A stretch of DNA of 64,000 nucleotides from Pelomonas sp. Root1237. Its GTDB lineage: Bacteria; Pseudomonadota; Gammaproteobacteria; Burkholderiales; Burkholderiaceae_C. Numbering within the stretch: the stretch's first letter is position 1; each line of letters starts with the position of its first letter. Positions 53,501 to 60,647 of this stretch are shown piece by piece. The translations under genes were made by a program, and so were the position numbers. The DNA is taken from the NCBI RefSeq assembly GCF_001425055.1, contig NZ_LMDK01000004.1, forward strand, positions 1,573 through 65,572, given 5' to 3'. The notes beneath the pieces are model-generated. The model made no database searches and was not told the origin of the DNA. It worked only from the letters and a program-made list of their open reading frames with translations.

Positions 53501-53530
53501 GAGGCGAAGGGCAGGGCGTAGCTGTCTCAT
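50504..53530 (-). CDS. TonB-dependent receptor, polysaccharide type
   Basis: 1008 residues. Signal peptide to ALAQ, a Gly/Pro-rich spacer, TonB-box-like LETVIVTGIRKSLETSV, plug (IVAEDIGKFPDTNLAESLS, ITVRGMGPDFNLVLLNGRQM) and a barrel ending RRFMIGARYKF. Outer-membrane uptake of an oligosaccharide, probably beta-glucan or chitin derived given the GH16/GH18 neighbours. Two LacI-type operators lie 52 and 78 bases upstream. Confidence 0.88.
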   Translation of the reverse strand: MRQLRPALRLTNLAAASGLLFAGAALAQGGPGQGPANPNAGPTPSTSVPQALASTTQLETVIVTGIRKSLETSVNLKRSSSGLVDGIVAEDIGKFPDTNLAESLSRISGVSIDRANGEGTRITVRGMGPDFNLVLLNGRQMPGASVDGSAPSSRSFDFSNLASDGVAALEVYKTSRASSPTGGMGATINVRTPRPFDIKETVAQVGVKLVSDQSARRLPGEEQGKNATPELSGIYSTQTNDGTFGIALMGTYQVRDSGYSQANVSSGWKTFDGIQDNDWSGSNAVWGGLPKTSTEIKNRPAIGSIYSVPQNLNYSFTGVHRERLNGQLVMQFKPTKDLVGTLDFVMSEQKFRQRRNDISAWFNYGGQFGEFQTGSPSSPVIYGEHMANSDLAMGASRIQTKNKNQQIGLNLKWKATDALSFDIDAHHSTATSGANDPLGTAVTLATASLNRGDTFVDFSNKFPVLGIAGATLDPTKQELQGSVFGNSYQKNQIDQLQTKGNWKINDDSSLDFGLSLTNVKNRSAFANVQRDTWGGGAAGGPAAMPDDIWHADSISKYFSRIPGSNDSRLFNQFFYFNFEDLRAAAIKSLGSDALLKASFDWSDDFRTTEKSQAVFGQYNLAWDWGVPMEAALGARYERTKVSSPSTEKIPVSVAWVANNEIPISFSGTRSAERSGKYDYFLPSIDLSADVTSDTKLRVSYGQTIGRPAWNAIQGGQRLDPLARVDGGVGSVGNPNLRPLKSSNIDFSAEHYYAKSSYVAASYFRKSLKDYNQADETRENLFNLHTPVGSAMYNQAQTAGGCGADSECIRKYIFANFPTAPGVSPGAPGTSLGTITAQPNDPLLIFRLGTFVNNQRRSKINGIELNAQHIFGNSGFGVSANFTKVKSDLSYDVNKRGAQTDVLVGMGDSGNLVGFFENETFTTRLAYNWRGKFLAANFPGAEGAQPLFVEPYGQFDLSLGYNFNSHLRFQFEAINLTDEYTRTHMRNENQMGAVTQLGRRFMIGARYKF

Positions 53531-53581
53531 TCACTTGTCTCCAGTAGTTGTGGTCTTGTCGAGTGATGCTCGATGACGAGC

Positions 53582-53621
53582 TGAAAGCGCTTTCAAGAAT
53601 ACGCGAATGGCAGCGCTTTCA
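53582..53621. promoter_or_regulatory. LacI-type operator pair before the TonB receptor
   Basis: TGAAAGCGCTTTCA (53582-53595) is a perfect 14-bp palindrome with central CG, the LacI-family design. A degenerate copy TGGCAGCGCTTTCA follows at 53608-53621, 26 bp centre to centre. Both lie just upstream of the receptor ATG (53530, minus strand), at promoter distance. Confidence 0.82.
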
Positions 53622-53788
53622 ACCTAGGCAACACCCTCGGTCTGCTGCTTCGCGACAACGCAGGACGGGAGGTTGGCGGGGCTATCCCGCGCTGGCCCGA
53701 TGTGACCGCTCCCATGGGAGGCGGTGTGAAAATTGGGCGGGCGCTAAGGGTAGTTCTGGGTTGAAACGCAGCGAGCTGGTGAAAGCAA

Positions 53789-53802
53789 TGAAAGCGCTTT
53801 CA
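53789..53802. promoter_or_regulatory. Third LacI-type operator in the same gap
   Basis: Another perfect TGAAAGCGCTTTCA, about 207 bp from the first. It is not next to a start codon; distance suits DNA looping by a tetrameric or bridged repressor. Confidence 0.75.
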
Positions 53803-53984
53803 AATAATGATGCGTCTCGCCTCGAGGATCGGCCACATGGTTTACCCGAGCTGAACAACAGTCAGCCCCTCGCCCGGTCGCGCCACGCTGAAAGCGGGCG
53901 CGCCCAAGCGGGGACCGCGCTGCGACTGAGCCGCAGCGCTTCGGCAGGCACATTACGTCCACTGGACGTGATGTGTCCGGCCTC

Positions 53985-54085
53985 AGCCCCCGAGGGGACG
54001 GCGATGCTTGCCGGATTGACCGGCAAGCACCTCGCCTCACGCGGGCCGGCTCGGGAGCGGCCTAGCGCTCGGCCCGCAAATGCCG
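53985..54085. repeat. Intergenic hairpin repeat, copy 1
   Basis: About 100 bp that recur at 56811-56909 in the same orientation. It contains a long stem GGCGATGCTTGCCGG / CCGGCAAGC..CTCGCC (54000-54036) and a second stem GCGGGCCG/CGGCCCGC. It ends 7 bases from the lacI stop codon, that is, beyond the 3' end of that gene. Confidence 0.8.
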
Positions 54086-54091
54086 ATGCAG

Positions 54092-55138
54092 CTACCTTTG
54101 CATCCGGCGCGTGCTCTCACGCACGACGAGCTCGGGAGCGGGCAGTTGGGCCCTGGGTTTACCGCCACGCAGCATTTCGAGCATGGCGGTCGCGGCTTCC
54201 ACGCCGATCTCGTAAACCGACTGGCGCACGGTGGTCAGCGGCGGCATGGCGTAGCGCGCCATGATGAGGTCGTCGAAACCAACGAGCGACACGTCGTCGG
54301 GCACGCGCAGGTTGCGCCGGTGCAGGCCCAGGCAGGCGCCGATGGCCATCTGGTCGTTGGACGCGAACAGGGCCGTGAAATGAGCATCGCGCTCCAGCAG
54401 CCGCGTCACCGACAGCATGCCGCCGGCTTCGGTGTAGTCGCTTTGCACGATGAGATCCTGGTCGACGGCGATGCCGGCCGCGGCCAGCGCATCAAAGTAG
54501 CCGTTCTGGCGCTCTACGGCATCGTCGTGCATGAGGTCGCCAGCGATGAAGGCGATCTTGCGATGCCCCTGGTCGATCAGATGCTGGGTGGCCAGGCGCG
54601 CACCCTGGCGGTTGTCGAAGCTGAAGCTGAAGAGCTGGGGCCCGGACAGCTGGCGGCCAACGACGATGACGGGCAGGCTGTCCGACACCTTGGTCAGCTC
54701 GGCGTCCGAAATGCGGCCGGCCAGCACGATGACACCGTCGACACGGCGCGACAGCAGGGTCTCGATGGCCTTGCGCTCATCGTCCTCATGCCAGTTGCCG
54801 GACACGAACAGCGGCACATAGCCGGCGCGTTCCAGCTCACGCTCGATGCCGAGCAGGGCTTCACCGTAGAACGGGCTGGAGATGATCTGCGTGACGACGC
54901 CGACGGAGAGAGTCCGCCCGCCGGCGAGGCCCCGTGCCACCGGGTTGGGCCGAAAGCCCAGCTCCTGGATGGCGGCCTGCACGGCGTCCTTCTTGGCCTG
55001 GCTGACCGCGGCCGTGCCGTTCAGGATGCGCGACACCGTGCTCGGCGACACGCCGGCCATTTCCGCCACCTGCTCCAGCGTGACGACGCCGTCGGGGCGG
55101 CTTGAAGGCGCTTTCTTGGCGGGAGTCTTGGCGTTCAT
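54092..55138 (-). CDS. LacI-family regulator of glycan genes
   Basis: 348 residues. Its HTH reads VTLEQVAEMAGVSPSTVSRI with hinge helix GRTLSVGVVTQ downstream; the sensor contains GVIVLAGRISDAEL and IAFIAGDLMHDDAVERQNGY. It sits between the TonB-receptor operon and GH16 and is the obvious candidate to bind the TGAAAGCGCTTTCA sites at 53582, 53789, 56695 and 60630. Probably released by a sugar or oligosaccharide. Monocistronic, with hairpins on both sides. Confidence 0.88.
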   Translation of the reverse strand: MNAKTPAKKAPSSRPDGVVTLEQVAEMAGVSPSTVSRILNGTAAVSQAKKDAVQAAIQELGFRPNPVARGLAGGRTLSVGVVTQIISSPFYGEALLGIERELERAGYVPLFVSGNWHEDDERKAIETLLSRRVDGVIVLAGRISDAELTKVSDSLPVIVVGRQLSGPQLFSFSFDNRQGARLATQHLIDQGHRKIAFIAGDLMHDDAVERQNGYFDALAAAGIAVDQDLIVQSDYTEAGGMLSVTRLLERDAHFTALFASNDQMAIGACLGLHRRNLRVPDDVSLVGFDDLIMARYAMPPLTTVRQSVYEIGVEAATAMLEMLRGGKPRAQLPAPELVVRESTRRMQR

Positions 55139-55179
55139 CGGCGGTGGCGAAGGGAAGCCATGAGTGTAGGTGCCATGAA

Positions 55180-55203
55180 AAAGGGCCGCTGCTGCGGCCC
55201 TTT
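55180..55203. terminator. Intrinsic terminator after GH16
   Basis: AAAGGGCCGC-TGCT-GCGGCCCTTT, a perfect 10-bp stem; on the minus strand followed by a T-run. It ends the GH16 transcript (stop at 55229) and lies 42 bases upstream of the lacI start. Confidence 0.88.
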
Positions 55204-55228
55204 GGCGTGCCTTGGTGCGAAACGCGGA

Positions 55229-56644
55229 TCAGAGTTTGGTGAACCTGATCCAGTTCAGATTCCATCCGCCCTGCTGCGCGAACACGCCGACGTTGTAGGT
55301 GCCGGCATTGATGTTCACCGTGTGCGAGATGGTCGTCCAGTTTTGCCAGCCGCCGGTGTTGGGCACGCCCAGCTGGCCGAGCTGGATGCTGCCCGCGTTC
55401 AGGTCCAGCGACAGCGTGCCGCCGGCAGCGCTCGCCACGCGGTACTCGACGCGGTAGCTGCCGCTGGTGGGGAAGGTCACGCTGTTGTAGGCCATCCAGT
55501 CATTGGTATCGATCCAGCCCACGTTCTGGCCGCCCTCCGAGCAGGCTTCCAGCTGGACGCCGGCCTGCGCGCTGAAGGCCTCGGCTTCGATCTGGCGCGA
55601 CCAGGCCGGGGCGGCCTTGGAGACGATGACGGAGGTGGCCCGGTCGTTGAAGCCTTGGTCCACCAGGCAGCCGGTGTCGCCGGCCCGGGTCACGCTGGCA
55701 CCGGTGAAGTTGTCCCCGTCGAACAGCTGCACCTGGTAGCCGGCGTTCACGCGCAGCGACGACAGGTCGTTGTCCCTCACGCCGCGAGCCTGCAGCTGCG
55801 CCAGCGTGTAGTTGCCTTCAGGCAGGGCCGCCGAATAGCCGCCGTAATTGCAGTCCTGGTAGACCGTGGCCACGCCGCCGGCGGCAGGCGCGTAGACACG
55901 CACATAGTCCACAACCATCTTGGCGGGGAGCGCGGCGGTGTTGACGTTGAAGCCCGGCCAGTTGCCGCCGATGGCGAAGTTCAGCAGCAGGAAGAAGTCC
56001 TTCTGGAATTCGTCGGTGCCATTGACGCTGCCCGCGATGTTGGCTTCGTGGTACTTGGTGCCGTCGACATACCAGCGGATGGCGTTGGTGTCCCACTCCA
56101 CGGCATAGACATGCCAGTCGCTCACGGTGGTGGCGATGTTGCCGCCGTACTGGGCGTACTGGCCGTTGTTGTCCTGCCAATGGATGGTGCCGTAGACCTT
56201 CTGCTCGTCGTTGACGTGTTCCATCACGTCGATCTCCCCGGAGGCCGGCCAGCCGACCTGCGGCAGGTTGGCGCCCAGCATCCAGAACGCCGGCCAGGCG
56301 CCGAGGAAAGCGGGCAGCTTCATGCGCGCTTCGAGGCGGCCGAACTTGAAGGTTTTGAGCCCCTGCGTCTTCATGCGCGCCGAGGTGTAGGCCATGCCGC
56401 CGAAGTTCTCGCGCTTGGCCGTGATGACCAGGGCGTTGTTCTCGATGGTGGCGTTCTCGCGCCGGTAGTACTGAAGCTCGTTGTTGCCCCAGCCGCCGGC
56501 GCCGGTCTCGAAGACCCAGTTCGGGCCGATGCTGCCGTTGAACTCGTCGCTCCAGACGAGCTGCCACTGGGCATGGGCGAGGCTCGCTGTGGCCATCAGC
56601 AACCCGGCCAAGGCGGGCCGGATGAGGGATCGAAGCAGATTCAT
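55229..56644 (-). CDS. Secreted GH16 beta-glucanase with beta/gamma-crystallin and CBM6 domains
   Basis: 471 residues from the ATG at 56644 (GGAGA six bases upstream), preferred over a longer frame because MNLLRSLIRPALAGLLMA is a signal peptide. GH16 domain about 26-255 with WPASGEIDVMEHV, the E-x-D-x-x-E catalytic motif of laminarinases. Then a beta/gamma-crystallin-like domain (VYQDCNYGGYSAALPEGNYT, FDGDNFTGASVT) and a C-terminal CBM6-like domain (IEAEAFSAQAGVQLE to WIRFTKL). Likely endo-beta-1,3-glucan cleavage. An operator lies 51 bases upstream. Confidence 0.87.
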   Translation of the reverse strand: MNLLRSLIRPALAGLLMATASLAHAQWQLVWSDEFNGSIGPNWVFETGAGGWGNNELQYYRRENATIENNALVITAKRENFGGMAYTSARMKTQGLKTFKFGRLEARMKLPAFLGAWPAFWMLGANLPQVGWPASGEIDVMEHVNDEQKVYGTIHWQDNNGQYAQYGGNIATTVSDWHVYAVEWDTNAIRWYVDGTKYHEANIAGSVNGTDEFQKDFFLLLNFAIGGNWPGFNVNTAALPAKMVVDYVRVYAPAAGGVATVYQDCNYGGYSAALPEGNYTLAQLQARGVRDNDLSSLRVNAGYQVQLFDGDNFTGASVTRAGDTGCLVDQGFNDRATSVIVSKAAPAWSRQIEAEAFSAQAGVQLEACSEGGQNVGWIDTNDWMAYNSVTFPTSGSYRVEYRVASAAGGTLSLDLNAGSIQLGQLGVPNTGGWQNWTTISHTVNINAGTYNVGVFAQQGGWNLNWIRFTKL

Positions 56645-56694
56645 TGAATGTCTCCAACAAGTGGTTGTGGTGCCCGTCGCCTGTATCGGCAACT

Positions 56695-56708
56695 TGAAAG
56701 CGCTTTCA
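56695..56708. promoter_or_regulatory. LacI-type operator before GH16
   Basis: A perfect TGAAAGCGCTTTCA palindrome, extended to CTTGAAAGCGCTTTCAAG, 51 bases upstream of the GH16 start, the same distance as at the TonB-receptor gene. Confidence 0.82.
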
Positions 56709-56810
56709 AGCGTAAGCGGACGGATGCCTGGGCGGCAACACCTGGCGTGTGCCTGAACTCAGGGACGGGGAGACCCGAAGCCCCTCGTCCAAGGAAATAC
56801 CTTGGCCGGT

Positions 56811-56909
56811 CCCCCGAGGGGACGGCGATGCTTGCGGCATCGAGCCGCAAGCACATCGCCTAAGGCGGGCCGGCTAGGGAGCGGCCCGGCGCTCGGCCCG
56901 CGAACGCCG
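56811..56909. repeat. Intergenic hairpin repeat, copy 2
   Basis: Direct copy of 53985-54085. The stem at 56824-56860 reads GGCGATGCTTGCGGC-ATCGA-GCCGCAAGC..ATCGCC: the three inner base pairs differ from copy 1 (GGC/GCC versus CGG/CCG) yet still pair, so structure rather than sequence is conserved. It ends 12 bases from the chitinase stop, beyond its 3' end. Confidence 0.8.
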
Positions 56910-56920
56910 GGTTCGGAACG

Positions 56921-58513
56921 TCAGGGCAGAGCGTTCAGCGCGTTGCGCACGCCGTTGGAGAAGGACTGCCCATCCTTCTTGTCCCAGTTGATGGACCAGG
57001 TCATGACGCCCTTCAAGGTCGGGTAGGCCACCGGCGGCTTGATGGCGCCGCACTGGGTCAGCCGCGTCAGGCAGTTCAGCGCCGCCGTGATGGTGGCGAG
57101 GCTGGCCTGGCCACTGTTGGCCGACGACGGGCCCGACGGCAGGCCGAAGGCGACCTGGTCGGGCGGGATGCCGCGGAAGACATACGGCCCGCTGCCGTTG
57201 TTGGTCGTGAAGCCCTCGATCAGCATGCGGCTGGCGGCCACCAGCATGTCGGTGCTGCCCTCGGCGAGTCCCTGCGTCGCATAGGGCGTGTAGACGGCGC
57301 CGTTGTTGTAGTACTGGACATGCAGCACCGAGAGTTCGTCGCGCAGGCCGTCGATGATGGGCAGGTAGGCGCCCCAGATGCCGCTGTTGGCGACATAGCC
57401 GCCCTGCACATACGGGTGCTCCGGTGCCATCGACAGATAGAAGCTGCTGCCGATGCGGGCCTTCAGCTGCTTTACGGCGGTGACGAGGTTGGTGATGACC
57501 GGCGCGCCCGACGTGACGCCGGCGCCACTTTCCAGGTCGATGTCGATGCCGTCAAAGCCGTATTTGCGCAGGATGGCCTCGACACTGTTGACGAAGTTGG
57601 TCACTTGGGTGGCGTTGGTCAGCGTGACCGTGCCGTTCTGGCCGCCGAAGGACAGCACGACCTTCTTGCCCTTGGCGCGCGCTGCGGCGATGTCGGCGAT
57701 GAAGCGCGCTTCGCCGCCGGAGCCCGAGTCGAGGTTGAAGGTGATGCTGCCGTTGCCGCCGTCATCGGCAAAGGCCACGACGATGACGTCATAGGCCGCC
57801 GGCACATCGCTGATCGGGAAGGTGGCCCCCGACGGGTTGGTGAAGTTGTGCCAGTAGCCGATGAGCTGGTGCTTGCCGGGTGGCGGTGCGGGCGTGGGCG
57901 AAGGTGCCGGTGTGGGCGCTGGGGTCGGCGCAGGCGTGGGAGCCGGTGTTGGAGCGGGAGTAGGCGCCGGGGCCGGTGCGGGTGTTGGCGCAGGTGAGGG
58001 CGCCGGTGTGCCGCTGACGATGGTCCAGGGCTGGCCGGAGCCGGCCGGGCCGTTGTGCGTGGATGGGTTGTCGCCCTGGGTCCACCAGTTGGCCTTGTAG
58101 TTCACGCCCTGATAGGACACGACGGCGCCGGCCGAATAGGCGGTGCTGGCGCTCCAGGTACCGGCCGGCGTGGGGGCGGGAGCCGGCGTGGGAGCCGGTG
58201 TCGGCGCAGGTGTTGGGGCTGGGGTGGGCGCGGGCGTTGGCGCCGGTGTGGGCGCAGGGGCCGGGCCCGACGCCGGGCCGATGTCCGTCCACAGCGAGGT
58301 GTTGGTCGGGTTCCAGCCGGTGGAGGCGTAATCGGTCTGGTTGACGGTGGCCTTGTAGATGCGGCCGTTGTAGGTCACGACCGTGCCGGCCGTGTAGTAG
58401 ACGTCGGCATGCCAGGCCGGGTAGGTCTGGGCAAAGGCGGGGTTGCTCAGCAGCAGGGCACCAGCGAGCAGCCAGGGCGTGGCCGCGCGCGGCAAAGGTG
58501 GGCGCGAGATCAT
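56921..58513 (-). CDS. Secreted GH18 chitinase 1 with two CBM5/12 domains
   Basis: 530 residues from the ATG at 58513 (GGAGA six bases upstream) with a signal peptide ending AFAQ. Two chitin-binding CBM5/12 modules ([40 protein letters not shown]) are joined by PTPA-type linkers to a GH18 barrel. [14 protein letters not shown] supplies the D-x-x-D-x-D-x-E motif. Chitin hydrolysis expected. Downstream of chitinase 2 in one operon, 77 bases apart, with a hairpin between. Confidence 0.87.
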   Translation of the reverse strand: MISRPPLPRAATPWLLAGALLLSNPAFAQTYPAWHADVYYTAGTVVTYNGRIYKATVNQTDYASTGWNPTNTSLWTDIGPASGPAPAPTPAPTPAPTPAPTPAPTPAPTPAPAPTPAGTWSASTAYSAGAVVSYQGVNYKANWWTQGDNPSTHNGPAGSGQPWTIVSGTPAPSPAPTPAPAPAPTPAPTPAPTPAPTPAPTPAPSPTPAPPPGKHQLIGYWHNFTNPSGATFPISDVPAAYDVIVVAFADDGGNGSITFNLDSGSGGEARFIADIAAARAKGKKVVLSFGGQNGTVTLTNATQVTNFVNSVEAILRKYGFDGIDIDLESGAGVTSGAPVITNLVTAVKQLKARIGSSFYLSMAPEHPYVQGGYVANSGIWGAYLPIIDGLRDELSVLHVQYYNNGAVYTPYATQGLAEGSTDMLVAASRMLIEGFTTNNGSGPYVFRGIPPDQVAFGLPSGPSSANSGQASLATITAALNCLTRLTQCGAIKPPVAYPTLKGVMTWSINWDKKDGQSFSNGVRNALNALP

Positions 58514-58540
58514 GGAAAGTCTCCGAAGGGGATGGAAAAG

Positions 58541-58569
58541 GCCGCCGCCCGGCAGACCGGTGCGGCGGC
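58541..58569 (-). terminator. Hairpin between the chitinase genes
   Basis: Minus strand GCCGCCGC/GCGGCGGC with a 13-base loop followed by CTTTTCC, 22 bases after the chitinase 2 stop. It could partly terminate before chitinase 1. Confidence 0.55.
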
Positions 58570-58590
58570 GATTCAGCTCAGCGGAGCTGC

Positions 58591-60333
58591 TTACTTCCAG
58601 GGCGCGTTCTGCAGCGCCGGGTCGTCGACGAGGTTGAGCAGGCCGGCGGCCTTCTTGCCGATGGAGCCGGGCGAGGCCAGCGGCGCGCTGCCGCAGCTGC
58701 CGCTTGCCGTCTTCAGCGCCTGCCACAGCATGGCGCCGTCACGCGGGTTCTTGTTGGCCAGCGTGCTGGTCGTCACCGCGTTCAGATAGCGCTCCACCGA
58801 ATAGGCCTGGTTGATGTTGACGCCATAGCTGTTCTGCAGGATGACGGAGCCCGTGCACTGCGCGTCGGCGTTGTTCACCACCAGATTCGCGCCGCTCCAG
58901 CCTTCCGGCGACGTCTCGAAGCCGATGGACACGATGGTGCTGGCCGGGAAGAGCTGGCGGTACTGCTTCCAGGCGGTCACGCCGTCGAAGTGCTCGAAGC
59001 GCGCGTCGTACGTCATGATGTTGACGATGTTGAACGCCGTCTTCAGCGCCGGGTAGGCGTTGACGAGCAGGCGCTCGCCGCCGGCCTTGCCGCCCCAATA
59101 GCTGGTGCCCACGCCGTTGCACTGCGGGTCGCTGCCTGTGGAAGCGGTGCAGTCCGAGCCGGACGACCAGGCGGCCACCGTCAGGATGCGCCCGCCGCCG
59201 GCCAAATCCACGGCCTTGCGCATGGCCTTCACGGCGCCGGCGTAAGCGTCCGTCGTGATGCCGTCGACCTCGTAGTCGACGTCCAGCCCGTCGAAGCCGA
59301 CGTCCTTCATCAGGTTGGACAGGGCCGTGATGGTCGGGCCGCTGCCCGCATGGCCTTCAGCCGACAAGGTGCCCCAGCTGTTGTAGGTGGCGCCACCCAC
59401 GGCCAGGATGACCTTGATGTTGCGGGCGTGCAGCACGTCGATGGCGGCTTTGATGTCCGACGGCCGGCCGTTGAAGTTGATGCCGGTGCCCGACCAGTTG
59501 TTGGTCGCCATGCCGCCCCACGAGAAGTTGGGCTGGGCAAAGGCCGCCACCACGTGGGTGTAGCTGGCCGGAATGCGCGCGAAGTTACTGGCCGCGAAAA
59601 CCTGGTTCATCGTCATGCCAGTGGCATCGAACCAGTTGTCGCTCCAGCTCGGGTAGTAGACGGTGTAGGCGCGGCCGTTCTGGGTGGCGGACTTGGCGTT
59701 CGGGTCGCTCAGGCCGGGCGCCGGGGCAGGCGAGGGGGCCGGGCTGGGCGAGGGACTCGGCGACGGGCTCGGGCTGGGCGCGGGGCCGGTCGTGCACGCG
59801 CCTTGCGAGGTCCAGGGCTGGCCGCTGCCGACCGGGCCGTTGTTGGTGGCGGGGTCGTTGCCCTGGGTCCACCAGTTGGCCTTGTAGTTGGTCGTGCCCT
59901 TGCTGGCGATGGCGCCACCGTTGTAGGCCGTGGTGCTGGACCACACAGGCGCGCAGGTGCCGGTGGGTGCCGGCGCGGGGCTGGGGGCGGGTGACGGGGC
60001 CGGCGTGGGAGCGGGCGTCGGCGCAGGGGTCGGGGCGGGCGTGGGCGCAGGCGACGGCGCCGGGCCGGAGGCGGGGCCGAGGTCCGTCCACAGCGAGGCG
60101 TTGGTCGGGTTCCAGCCGGTGGATGAATAGTCGGTCTGGTTGACGAGGGCGCGGTAGTTGTGGCCCTGATAGGTCACGACGGTGCCGGCCGTGTAGTAGA
60201 CGTCGGGCGCCCAGGCGGGATAGGTCTGGGCCAGGGCGCTGGTGGCGCTGGCGCCGAGTGCGAAGGCGGTGGCGGTGATGGCGGCAAGGCGACGCAGTTG
60301 CTGCATCGGGATGCCGGTAGAGGGCTGCTTCAT
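58591..60333 (-). CDS. Secreted GH18 chitinase 2 with two CBM5/12 domains
   Basis: 580 residues; AGGA nine bases before the ATG and a signal peptide ending ALAQ. Two CBM5/12 modules ([40 protein letters not shown]) and PAPTP/PSPSP linkers lead to a GH18 barrel with GFDGLDVDYEVDGI (D-x-x-D-x-D-x-E complete). Its first CBM is nearly identical to that of chitinase 1 while the catalytic domains differ, so the two are old paralogues with homogenised or shuffled binding modules. Confidence 0.87.
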   Translation of the reverse strand: MKQPSTGIPMQQLRRLAAITATAFALGASATSALAQTYPAWAPDVYYTAGTVVTYQGHNYRALVNQTDYSSTGWNPTNASLWTDLGPASGPAPSPAPTPAPTPAPTPAPTPAPSPAPSPAPAPTGTCAPVWSSTTAYNGGAIASKGTTNYKANWWTQGNDPATNNGPVGSGQPWTSQGACTTGPAPSPSPSPSPSPSPAPSPAPAPGLSDPNAKSATQNGRAYTVYYPSWSDNWFDATGMTMNQVFAASNFARIPASYTHVVAAFAQPNFSWGGMATNNWSGTGINFNGRPSDIKAAIDVLHARNIKVILAVGGATYNSWGTLSAEGHAGSGPTITALSNLMKDVGFDGLDVDYEVDGITTDAYAGAVKAMRKAVDLAGGGRILTVAAWSSGSDCTASTGSDPQCNGVGTSYWGGKAGGERLLVNAYPALKTAFNIVNIMTYDARFEHFDGVTAWKQYRQLFPASTIVSIGFETSPEGWSGANLVVNNADAQCTGSVILQNSYGVNINQAYSVERYLNAVTTSTLANKNPRDGAMLWQALKTASGSCGSAPLASPGSIGKKAAGLLNLVDDPALQNAPWK

Positions 60334-60438
60334 GAGAGACGTTCCTGTTGTGCCAAGGTCTCGTTGAAAAGGAGAGTCCCAACGGGGCTCTCCGGCGGCT
60401 GGCCTGCCTCTCCGTGCAGGCTCTTTGGAGCTGGTTCT

Positions 60439-60457
60439 AACTGGTATGCATCCAGTT
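60439..60457. promoter_or_regulatory. Palindromic operator candidate before the chitinases
   Basis: AACTGG-TATGCAT-CCAGTT is a near-perfect palindrome ~105 bases upstream of chitinase 2. It differs from the LacI sites and resembles operators of GntR-type amino-sugar regulators; that identification is tentative. No such regulator gene is in the window. Confidence 0.5.
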
Positions 60458-60629
60458 TGCGACTGCTACCACCTCTTAAATACCACTTTGCCACCAGTGA
60501 TTTCGGCGTCACCGGTGGAAACCCGGGGTTCGGGTGACAAAACGTTGCTGTCGCGGGTTGGGCGCCTTCGTCTGAAGTTGCCCTAGGGTTTGTGCTGCTG
60601 GGGCGTCGCACCCGCTAGAAGCACAATCT

Positions 60630-60643
60630 TGAAAGCGCTTTCA
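60630..60643. promoter_or_regulatory. LacI-type operator at the sugar-ABC start codon
   Basis: A perfect TGAAAGCGCTTTCA ends 4 bases before the ATG of the binding-protein gene, where a ribosome site would be expected and none is seen. Bound repressor would block initiation, and any transcript starting at the operator would be almost leaderless. Confidence 0.8.
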
Positions 60644-60647
60644 AACC

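Noticed and set aside
45518-53530. A halogenated natural-product biosynthetic cluster
   Set aside because: No peptide synthetase, polyketide synthase or tailoring and export genes; the halogenases sit with a TonB receptor, SapC and sugar-type operators instead.
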